From the NCBI RefSeq assembly GCF_050948175.1, contig NW_027490249.1, forward strand, positions 62,001 through 126,000: a stretch of 64,000 nt of DNA, given 5' to 3'. Below the pieces are notes generated by a model. That model did not search any database and was not told the DNA's origin. It worked only from the letters and a program-made list of their open reading frames with translations. The translations under genes were made by a program, and so were the position numbers. This document shows positions 42,833 through 51,868 of this stretch, piece after piece. How positions within the stretch are numbered: position 1 is the stretch's first letter; every line of letters begins with the position of its first letter. This DNA is from Xylocopa sonorina (lineage: Eukaryota; Arthropoda; Insecta; Hymenoptera; Apidae).

Positions 42833-45800
42833 ACAAGGAAGTGTCGCATTTACATTCATTTGAAGTGTAGACAAGGAATACATGACACTTCGCAAATCAT
42901 ATTATATCTTACTATGAAACATAGAAATGAGATGCGATATCGCGTTTTAAGAAACATAAGAACTCTATTGCTACGATACGTAGACATCTGCAAACGCTAA
43001 CTCCTTGCAAGGAAGTGTCGCATTTACATTCATTTGAAGTGGACGAGGAATACATGACACTTCGCAAATCATTATATACCTTACCATGAAACATAGAAAT
43101 GAGATGCGATATCGCGTTTTAAGAAGCATCAGAAATCCATTGCTACGATACGTAGACATCTGCAAACGCTATTTCCTTGCATGGAAGTGTCGCATTTACA
43201 TTCATTTGACGTGTAGACGAGGAATACATGACACTTCGCAAATCATATTATACCTTACCATGAAACATAGAAATGGGATGCGATATCACGTTTTAAGAAG
43301 CATTGGAAATCTATTGCTACGATACATAGACTTCTGCAAACGCTGTTTCCTTGCAAGGAAGGGTCGCATTTACATTCATTTGAAGTGTAGACGAGGAATA
43401 CATAACACTTCGCAAATCATATTATACCTTACCATGAAACATAGAAATGAGATGCGATATCGCGTTTTAAGAATCATAAGAACTCTATTGCTACGATACG
43501 TAGTCATCTGCAAACGCTATTTGCTTGCAAGGAAGTGTCGCATTTACATAAATTTGAAGTGTAGACGAGGAATACATGACACTTCGCAAATCATATTATA
43601 TCTTACTATGAAACATAGAAATGAGGTGCGATATCGCGTTTTAAGAATCATAAGAACTCTATTGCTACAATACGTAGACATCTGCAAACACTATTTCCTT
43701 GCAAGGAAGTGTCGCATTTACATTCATTTGAAGTGTAGACGAGGAATACATAACACTTCGCAAATCATATTATATCTTACCATGAAACATAGGAATGAGA
43801 TGCGATATCGCGTTTTAAGAATTATAAGAACTCTATTGCTACGATACGTAGACATCTGCAAACGCTATTTCCTTACAAGGAAGTGTCGCATTTACATTCA
43901 TTTGAAGTGTAGACAAGGAATACATGACACTTCGCAAATCATATTATATCTTACTATGAAACATAGAAATGAGATGCGATATCGCGTTTTAAGAAACATA
44001 AGAACTCTATTGCTACGATACGTAGACATCTGCAAACGCTAACTCCTTGCAAGGAAGTGTCGCATTTACATTCATTTGAAGTGGACGAGGAATACATGAC
44101 ACTTCGCAAATCATATTATACCTTACCATGAAACATAGAAATGAGATGCGATATCGCGTTTTAAGAAGCATCAGAAATCCATTGCTACGATACGTAGACA
44201 TCTGCAAACGCTATTTCCTTGCATGGAAGTGTCGCATTTACATTCATTTGACGTGTAGATGAGGAATACATGACACTTCGCAAATCATATTATACCTTAC
44301 CATGAAACATAGAAATGGGATGCGATATCACGTTTTAAGAAGCATTGGAAATCTATTGCTACGATACATAGACTTCTGCAAACGCTGTTTCCTTGCAAGG
44401 AAGGGTCGCATTTACATTCATTTGAAGTGTAGACGAGGAATACATAACACTTCGCAAATCATATTATACCTTACCATGAAACATAGAAATGAGATGCGAT
44501 ATCGCGTTTTAAGAATCATAAGAACTCTATTGCTACGATACGTAGTCATCTGCAAACGCTATTTGCTTGCAAGGAAGTGTCGCATTTACATTCATTTGAA
44601 GTGTAGACGAGGAATACATAACACTTCGTAAATCATATTATATCTTACCATGAAACATAGAAATGAGATGCGATATCGCGTTCTAAGAAGCAGCAGAAAT
44701 CAATTGCTACGATACGTAGACATCTGCAGACGCTATTTCCTTGCAAGGAAGTGTCGCATTTACATTCATTTGAAGTGTAGACGAGGAATACATAAGACTT
44801 CGCTAATCATATTATATCTTACCATGAAACATAGGAATAGGATGCGATATCGCATTCTAAGAAGCATTAGAACACTACTGCTACGATAGGTAGACATTTG
44901 CAAACGCTATTTCCTAGCAAGGAAGTGTCGCATTTACATTCATTTGAAGTGGACGAGGAATACATGACACTTCGCAAATCATATTATACCTTACCATGAA
45001 ACATAGAAATGAGATGCGATATCGCGTTTTAAGAAGCATCAGAAATCCATTGCTACGATACGTAGACATCTGCAAACGCTATTTCCTTGCATGGAAGTGT
45101 CGCATTTACATTCATTTGACGTGTAGACGAGGAATACATGACACTTCGCAAATCATATTATACCTTACCATGAAACATAGAAATGGGATGCGATATCACG
45201 TTTTAAGAAGCATTGGAAATCTATTGCTACGATACATAGACTTCTGCAAACGCTGTTTCCTTGCAAGGAAGGGTCGCATTTACATTCATTTGAAGTGTAG
45301 ACGAGGAATACATAACACTTCGCAAATCATATTATACCTTACCATGAAACATAGAAATGAGATGCGATATCGCGTTTTAAGAATCATAAGAACTCTATTG
45401 CTACGATACGTAGTCATCTGCAAACGCTATTTGCTTGCAAGGAAGTGTCGCATTTACATTCATTTGAAGTGTAGACGAGGAATACATAACACTTCGTAAA
45501 TCATATTATATCTTACCATGAAACATAGAAATGAGATGCGATATAGCGTTTTTAGAAGCATTAGAACTCTATTGCTACGATACCTAGACATCAGCAAACG
45601 CTAATTCCTTGCAAGGAAGTGTCGCATTTACATTCATTTGAAGTGTAGACGAGGAATACATGACACTTCGCAAATCATATTATATCTTACCATGAAACAT
45701 AGAAATGAGATGCGATATCGCGTTCTAAGAAGCAGCAGAAATCAATTGCTACGATACGTAGACATCTGCAGACGCTATTTCCTTGCAAGGAAGTGTCGCA

Positions 45801-45935
45801 TTTACATTCATTTGAAGTGTAGACGAGGAATACATAAGACTTCGCTAATCATATTATATCTTACCATGAAACATAGGAATAGGATGCGATATCGCATTCT
45901 AAGAAGCATTAGAACACTACTGCTACGATAGGTAG
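42508..45935 (+). repeat. Recent 5-6 monomer duplications marked by a 2-bp deletion
   Basis: The junction GAAGTGGACGAGG (two bases shorter than GAAGTGTAGACGAGG) occurs at about 43036, 44078 and 44946, giving spacings of 1042 bp (6 monomers minus 2) and 868 bp (5 monomers minus 2). The blocks beginning TACATAAATTTGAAG near 42504 and 43546 share the GAGGTGCG, AATTATAAG and GTAGACAAGG variants. The blocks near 44650 and 45700 share AGCAGCAGAAATCAATTG. Confidence 0.75.
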
Positions 45936-46187
45936 ACATTTGCAAACGCTATTTCCTAGCAAGGAAGTGTCGCATTTACATTCATTTGAATTGTAGACGA
46001 GGAATACATGACACTTCGCAAATCATATTATATCTTACCATGAAACATAGAATTGAGATGCGATATCGCGTTTTAAGAAGCATTAGAAATCTATTGCTAC
46101 GATAGGTAGACATCTGCAAAAGCTATTTCCATACAAGGAAGTTTCGCATTTACATTCATTTGAAGCGTGGACGAGGAATACATGACA

Positions 46188-46191
46188 CTTC
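46188..46191. repeat. Target-site duplication CTTC, left
   Basis: CTTC belongs to the satellite (monomer offsets 149-152) and is repeated at 47751-47754 immediately after the LTR, where the satellite sequence resumes with GCAAAATC. Confidence 0.88.
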
Positions 46192-46483
46192 TGTAACGTC
46201 AGGCGTACCGCCTGCCACCCTCCGGCGTCCAACTCATCATCCCCAGCATCCGTATCCGGAGCCCCTGCACACGGACCACCCGCCGACTCGCCGTCCTTAC
46301 AGAAGGAGACAAAGGTACGAGAGGGAAGAAGGATGCAGCATGCCGCGCCCACGCGCGATCTCCACACACGAGGGGGAGGACTTCACCCCGTATTACGAGG
46401 GCGAGGAGCTCTCCGACACATACTGGGTCGAATCCCCAGCGATCACGAAGCCCTATACGTACTTCTCGTACATGTGGGATTAG
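46192..46483 (+). pseudogene. LTR-encoded pol C-terminal tail, orphaned in the solo LTR
   Basis: From the second base of the LTR the frame reads VTSGVPP and stays open for 96 codons to a TAG at 46481-46483. The intact element at the right edge reads VTSGVPP in the same phase as the continuation of pol through its polypurine tract, and stops after 91 codons. The two tails differ widely in the middle but share the start and an ESPA-[IL]-T-x-P-Y-x-Y-x-S ending. Distances from LTR start to stop are 292 and 277 bp, a difference of 15, so the frame survived length change. Here there is no pol upstream, so the fragment has no known way of being made. That this tail is functional in the living element is inference. 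Confidence 0.5.
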
Positions 46484-46637
46484 AATAAGGACACTACTCA
46501 CCTATGTACATACACACCAACACACACCTAGATTTAAGTGAATATATGTATATATTTCATTCATGCACGGCTATGTTCCGTGCACTCGCGCGCACACTCG
46601 ACGCTCGCGGCTCACGCTTAACGCGGGCCGCGCCCCA

Positions 46638-46709
46638 CTCCGAACGGCCGCCCCACCACGAGGGCCGAGCGGCCGCCCTACTCCGACCGTCCGCCCCACC
46701 GCGAGGGCC
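46638..46709 (+). promoter_or_regulatory. GC-rich duplicated element upstream of the LTR start site
   Basis: Two copies of a roughly 29-bp motif beginning CTCCGAMCGKCCGCCCCACC start at 46638 and 46681 (43-bp period), about 128 and 85 bp upstream of the putative start. The other LTR also has two copies, starting on the minus strand at about 62765 and 62731. The conserved block continues to CGACTCGCGCGCC. Its position suggests an upstream activating sequence; no factor can be named. Confidence 0.4.
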
Positions 46710-46763
46710 CAGCGACTCGCGCGCCGCGCGACCCGAGGAGGTCGCGGACGCGAGATCCGAGAG

Positions 46764-46797
46764 TCAGTTCGTATCTCATCTCCGAACCGAGGAGTTC
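46764..46797 (+). promoter_or_regulatory. Putative Inr + DPE core promoter of the solo LTR
   Basis: TCAGTT at 46764-46769 matches the arthropod initiator TCAKTY, with A+1 at 46766. AGTTC at 46793-46797 fits the downstream promoter element consensus RGWYV at exactly +28 to +32, the spacing known to be required. No TATA box lies at -30. The same arrangement at the same relative place occurs in the other LTR. Confidence 0.6.
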
Positions 46798-47133
46798 TAA
46801 TCCAGCATCCGAACGATGCACTTCCGATCCGAGCAATAGGCTCATTCGCAACGAGCAATTAGCTCTAATGCATTCGTCTCTATCCATACTCCCATAGCGG
46901 AGTCCATTCGATACTTTATACTATTTCTAATTCTCATTGTAATCGCTAGTCAGTAACTTAGAATTTAGTCAAGTGTATCTAGTATAGTGAAATCATAGAA
47001 TATAGTTTATTTTTACCAGATTCAAAGTATCTTTATTCGAGTTCAAATACAATTCCTTAATTCTAATCCACGGGTGCGCTCGCGATTATTCTAATTCTAT
47101 ATCTCATCTACGATAGTCTTGAGGCTCGACGAC

Positions 47134-47234
47134 TAGAGCGAACCAGCGCTTAGTTGCTCCATCCTCACTTCTACCGTGTACAGAATATCTTGCGCCCAGG
47201 TCGATCCCGGTAAGCTAGAGCGAACCAACGCTTA
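47134..47234 (+). promoter_or_regulatory. Paired 19-bp motif in R-U5 of the solo LTR
   Basis: TAGAGCGAACCAGCGCTTA (47134-47152) and TAGAGCGAACCAACGCTTA (47216-47234) lie 82 bp apart and each can form an AGCG/CGCT stem. The other LTR has two copies of TAGAGCGGACCGCCGCTTA 89 bp apart at matching distances from the start site. They sit in the transcribed leader just before the conserved reading frame. Confidence 0.45.
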
Positions 47235-47270
47235 GCCGTGCCGTATTCAACCGAAGTTCAAGTATTCTCG

Positions 47271-47780
47271 ATGAGCCTTGCACCTCCGACAAAGCGTACA
47301 CGACGCGCGGGGAGGAGAGAGTTTATTCGTCGTCTCGCTCGGGAATACGTGGGTGATGCACCAGAATATTCAATTTCCTACGTTCGAGTCCTGGTTCCTG
47401 TGAAGGAGGTTTCCTTCGCCGCACGACCCGTACGAGTCGCCAATCGTCAGGGCCAAACGCCGATACCTGCCAGCCGGAGTCAACCCGCCTGGACGCTTAT
47501 TCCCGTAGACGTACCTCCGTTCCAGCCGTACGCCGCCGCCATCCCGGTTGCGGATCCAAGGCGCTCCAGGTACCTGGAAAGAGAATCAGACAGCGGAATC
47601 AAGCCTTCGCAAGTAAGTTTAGTGTTAATTACCGTTTTATCGAGTCCGAAACGCCAACGAACCCGGTCCGGACGCAATTCGCGTTATTTTCGGGAACGGT
47701 TACGACTTTGTGCCACCGTTGCGAGCGCAACCGCACCTCGGGACGTGACACTTCGCAAAATCATATTATACCTTACATGA
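47271..47780 (+). CDS. Conserved reading frame in R-U5 of the solo LTR, function unknown
   Basis: An open frame from ATG at 47271 (a longer in-frame start exists at 47238) runs 169 codons and leaves the LTR in frame, so its last ten or so codons are satellite. Residues 1-104 align with the minus-strand frame at 62151-61855. Block 1 is TRxAGRxxFxRRLxRxY (about residues 10-26). Block 2 runs from W74 to R104 and contains PYAAAIP (86-92), DPR (95-97) and YLER (101-104). Most identical residues in these blocks use different codons in the two LTRs, a sign of selection on protein. The start at 47271 is preferred because the other LTR has an ATG at nearly the same place. CAA|GTAAGT at about 47607-47615 resembles a 5' splice donor, so this could be a leader exon or the start of a Gag-like protein. 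I recognise no family. Confidence 0.4.
   Translation: MSLAPPTKRTRRAGRREFIRRLAREYVGDAPEYSISYVRVLVPVKEVSFAARPVRVANRQGQTPIPASRSQPAWTLIPVDVPPFQPYAAAIPVADPRRSRYLERESDSGIKPSQVSLVLITVLSSPKRQRTRSGRNSRYFRERLRLCATVASATAPRDVTLRKIILYLT
47751..47754. repeat. Target-site duplication CTTC, right
   Basis: Second copy of the 4-bp target site flanking the solo LTR. Confidence 0.88.
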
Positions 47781-48080
47781 AACATAGAAATGAGATGCGA
47801 TATCGCGTTTTAAGAAGCATTTGAACTCTATTGCTACGATACGTAGACATCTGCAAACGCTATTTCCTTGCAAGGAAGTGTCGCATTTACATTCATTAGA
47901 AGTGTAGACGAGGAATACATGACACTTCGCAAATCATATTATATCTTACCATGAAACATAGAAATGAGATGCGATATCGCGTTTAAGAAGCATTTGAACA
48001 CTATTGCTACGATAGGTAGACATTTGCAAACGCTATTTCCTTGCAAGGAAGTGTCGCATTTACATTCATTTGAAGTGTAG

Positions 48081-49609
48081 ACGAGGAATACATAACACTT
48101 CGCAAATCAAATTATATCTTACCCAGAAACATACAAATGAGATGCGATATAGCGTTTTAAGAAGCATTAGAAATCTATTGCTACTATACCTAGACATCTG
48201 CAGACGCTATTTCCTAGCAAGGAAGTGTCTGATTTACATTCATTTGAAGTGTAGACGAGGAATACATGACACTTCGCAAATCATATTATATCTTACCATG
48301 AAATATAGAAATGAGATGCGATATCGCGTTTTAGGAAGCATTAGAACTCTATTGCTACAATAGATAGACGTTTGCAAACGCTATTTCCTTGCAAGGAAGT
48401 GTCGCATTTACATTCATTTGAAGTGTAGACGAGGAATACATGACACATTCGCAAATCATATTATATCTTACCATGAAACATAGAAATGAGATGCGATATC
48501 GCGTTTTAAGAAGCATTAGAACTCTATTGCTACGATAGGTAGACATCTGAAAACGCTATTTCCTTGCAAGGAAGTGTCGCATTTACATTCATTTGAAGTG
48601 TAGACGAGGAATACATAACACTTCGCAAATCATATTATACCTTACCATGAAACATAGACATGAGATGCGATATCGCGTTTTAAGAAGTATTTGAACTCTA
48701 TTGCTACGATACGTAGACATCTGCAAACGCTATTTCCTTGCAAGGAAGTGTCGCATTTACATTCATATGAAGTGTAGACGAGGAATACATAACACTTCGC
48801 AAATCAAATTATATCTTACCCAGAAACATACAAATGAGATGCGATATAGCGTTTTAAGAAGCATTAGAAATCTATTGCTGCGATACGTAGACATCTGCAA
48901 ACGCTATTTCCTTGCAAGGAAGTGTCGCATTCACATTCATTTGTAGTGTAGACGAGGAATGCATAACACTTCGCAATGAATATTATATCTTATCATGAAA
49001 CATGGATATGAGATGCAATATCTCGTTTTAAGAAGCATTTGAACTCTATTGCTTCGATACGAAGACATATGCAAACGCTGTTTCCTTGCAAGGAAGTGTC
49101 GCATTTACATTCATTTGAAATGTAGACGAGGAATCAATGACACGTCGCAAATCATATTATATCTTACAATGAAACATAGAAATGAGATGCGATATCGCGT
49201 TTTAAGAAGCATTAGAACTCTATTGCTACGATACCTAGACATCTGCAGACGCTAGTTCCTAGCAAGGAATTGTCGCATTTACATAAATTTGAAGTGTAGA
49301 CGAGGAATACATGACACTTCGCAAATCATATTATATCTTACTATGAAACATAGAAATGAGGTGCGATATCGCGTTTTAAGAATCATAAGAACTCTATTGC
49401 TACAATACGTAGACATCTGCAAACACTATTTCCTTGCAAGGAAGTGTCGCATTTACATTCATTTGAAGTGTAGACGAGGAATACATAACACTTCGCAAAT
49501 CATATTAAATCTTACCATGAAACATAAGAATGAGATGCGATATCGCGTTTTAAGAATTATAAGAACTCTATTGCTACGATACGTAGACATCTGCAAACGC
49601 TATTTCCTT
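48081..49609 (+). repeat. Satellite block repeated on the far side of the solo LTR (copy 2)
   Basis: Partner of 41304-42832. Part of it (about 48765-49217) recurs again 1914 bp (11 monomers) downstream at 50679-51131. The stretch about 49410-50180 recurs 1740 bp (10 monomers) downstream. Confidence 0.7.
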
Positions 49610-51868
49610 GCATGGAAGTGTCGCATTTACATTCATTTGAAGTGTAGGCGACGGATATATAACACTTCGCAAATCATATTATACCTTACCATGAAACATA
49701 GAAATGAGATGCGATATCGCGTTATAGGAATCATAAGAACTCTATTGCTACGATACGTAGACATCTGCAAACGCTAATTCCTTGCAAGGAAGTGTCGCAT
49801 TTACATTCATTTGATGCGTGGACGAGGAATACATGACACTTCGCAAATCATATTATACCTTACCATGAAACATAGAAATGAGATGCGATATCGCGTTTTA
49901 AGAAGCATCAGAAATCCATTGCTACGATACGTAGACATCTGCAAACGCTATTTCCTTGCATGGAAGTGTCGCATTTACATTCATTTGACGTGTAGACGAG
50001 GAATACATGACACTTCGCAAATCATATTATACCTTACCATGAAACATAGAAATGAGATGCGATATCACGTTTTAAGAATCATAAGAACTCTATTGCTACG
50101 ATACGTAGTTATCTGCAAACGCTATTTGCTTGCAAGGAAGTGTCGCATTTACATTCATTTGAAGTGTAGACGAGGAATACACAACCCTTCGTAAATCATA
50201 GTATATCTTACCATGAAACACAGAAGTGAGATGCGATATCGCGTTTTAAGATTCATAAGAACTCTATTGCTACGATACGTAGTTATCTGCAAACGCTATT
50301 TGCTTGCAAGGAAGTGTCGCATTTACATTCATTTGAAGTGTAGACGAGGAATACACAACACTTCGTAAATCATATTATATCTTACCATGAAACATAGAAA
50401 TGAGATGCGATATCGCGTTTTAAGAAGCATTTGAACTCTATTGCTACGATACGTAGACATCTGCAAACGCTATTTCCTTGCAAGGAAGTGTCGCATTTAC
50501 ATTCATTAGAAGTGTAGACGAGGAATACATGACACTTCGCAAATCATATTATATCTTACCATGAAACATAGAAATGAGATGCGATATCGCGTTTTAAGAA
50601 GCATTAGAACACTATTGCTACGATAGGTAGACATTTGTAAACGCTATTTCCTTGCAAGGAAGTGTCGCATTTACATTCATTTGAAGTGTAGACGAGGAAT
50701 ACATAACACTTCGCAAATCAAATTATATCTTACCCAGAAACATACAAATGAGATGCGATATAGCGTTTTAAGAAGCATTAGAAATCTATTGCTGCGATAC
50801 GTAGACATCTGCAAACGCTATTTCCTTGCAAGGAAGTGTCGCATTCACATTCATTTGTAGTGTAGACGAGGAATGCATAACACTTCGCAATGAATATTAT
50901 ATCTTATCATGAAACATGGATATGAGATGCAATATCTCGTTTTAAGAAGCATTTGAACTCTATTGCTTCGATACGAAGACATATGCAAACGCTGTTTCCT
51001 TGCAAGGAAGTGTCGCATTTACATTCATTTGAAATGTAGACGAGGAATCAATGACACGTCGCAAATCATATTATATCCTACAATGAAACATAGAAATGAG
51101 ATGCGATATCGCGTTTTAAGAAGCATTAGAAATCTATTGCTGCGATACGTAGACATCTGCAAACACTATTTCCTTGCAAGGAAGTGTCGCATTTACATTC
51201 ATTTGAAGTGTAGACGAGGAATACATAACACTTCGCAAATCATATTAAATCTTACCATGAAACATAGGAATGAGATGCGATATCGCGTTTTAAGAATTAT
51301 AAGAACTCTATTGCTACGATACGTAGACATCTGCAAACGCTATTTCCTTGCATGGAAGTGTCGCATTTACATTCATTTGAAGTGTAGGCGACGGATATAT
51401 AACACTTCGCAAATCATATTATACCTTACCATGAAACATAGAAATGAGATGCGATATCGCGTTATGGGAATCATAAGAACTCTATTGCTACGATACGTAG
51501 ACATCTGCAAACGCTAATTCCTTGCAAGGAAGTGTCGCATTTACATTCATTTGATGCGTGGACGAGGAATACATGACACTTCGCAAATCATATTATACCT
51601 TACCATGAAACATAGAAATGAGATGCGATATCGCGTTTTAAGAAGCATCAGAAATCCATTGCTACGATACGTAGACATCTGCAAACGCTATTTCCTTGCA
51701 TGGAAGTGTCGCATTTACATTCATTTGACGTGTAGACGAGGAATACATGACACTTCGCAAATCATATTATACCTTACCATGAAACATAGAAATGAGATGC
51801 GATATCATGTTTTAAGAATCATAAGAACTCTATTGCTACGATACGTAGTTATCTGCAAACGCTATTTG

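Larger units (their letters stand above)
1..46191 (+). repeat. 174-bp satellite array, left block
   Basis: Head-to-tail copies of a 174-bp monomer (about 265 here), all in one orientation and roughly 37% GC by count of a typical unit. Numbering from the recurrent ATG of ATGAAACATAGAAATGAG, landmarks are the perfect palindrome GCGATATCGC (offsets 21-30), TTCCTTGCAAGGAA or a variant (88-101), CATTTACATTCATTTGAAG (about 108-126) and GACGAGGAATACAT (131-144). Monomers differ by point changes and rare 1-2 bp indels. Because 174 is 3 x 58, a frame without stops stays open across neighbouring units, giving long spurious open frames; these are broken irregularly by stops at four recurrent variant sites and by indels. 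No spacers lie between units, so this is not CRISPR. The family is not one I can name. A centromeric or pericentromeric location is plausible from array size and homogeneity but is inference. Confidence 0.97.
46192..47750 (+). mobile_element. Solo LTR of a Ty3/gypsy-type retrotransposon, 1559 bp
   Basis: The satellite is cleanly interrupted by a GC-richer insert that begins TGTAACGTC and ends GACGTGACA, which are near-perfect inverted termini of the TG...CA type. It is flanked by CTTC on both sides (46188-46191 and 47751-47754), a 4-bp target-site duplication expected of Ty3/gypsy integration. Its termini and several internal blocks match the complete 3' LTR at 61668-63198, where the TGTAACGTC end lies directly against a polypurine tract. 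No internal region is present, so it is a solo LTR left by LTR-LTR recombination. From the putative transcription start at 46766, U3 is about 574 bp and R-U5 about 985 bp. It is diverged from the 61.7-kb LTR, so it is a related but distinct element. Confidence 0.93.

Noticed and set aside
43086..44042. Long open frames of up to 318 codons across the satellite, encoding a basic 58-residue repeat
   Set aside because: A 174-bp period keeps any stop-free frame open over several units. Stops (CGATAG, CGCTAA, GCAATGA, CGTAAA) and 1-2 bp indels are scattered without regard to frame, and no flanking gene signals exist. Chance that one of six frames of a 58-codon unit lacks stops is not small.
1..46191. 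CRISPR array
   Set aside because: The units abut with no unique spacers, are far too long, and no cas genes are present.
46504..46862. Overlapping open frames in the GC-rich U3 block, with a similar frame at 62492-62743 (-)
   Set aside because: The protein similarity follows from near-identical nucleotides without an excess of synonymous change, and several frames are open at once because of high GC.
46192..47750. A host gene fragment carried in the array
   Set aside because: TG...CA termini, the 4-bp target duplication and similarity to a complete LTR identify it as a solo LTR.
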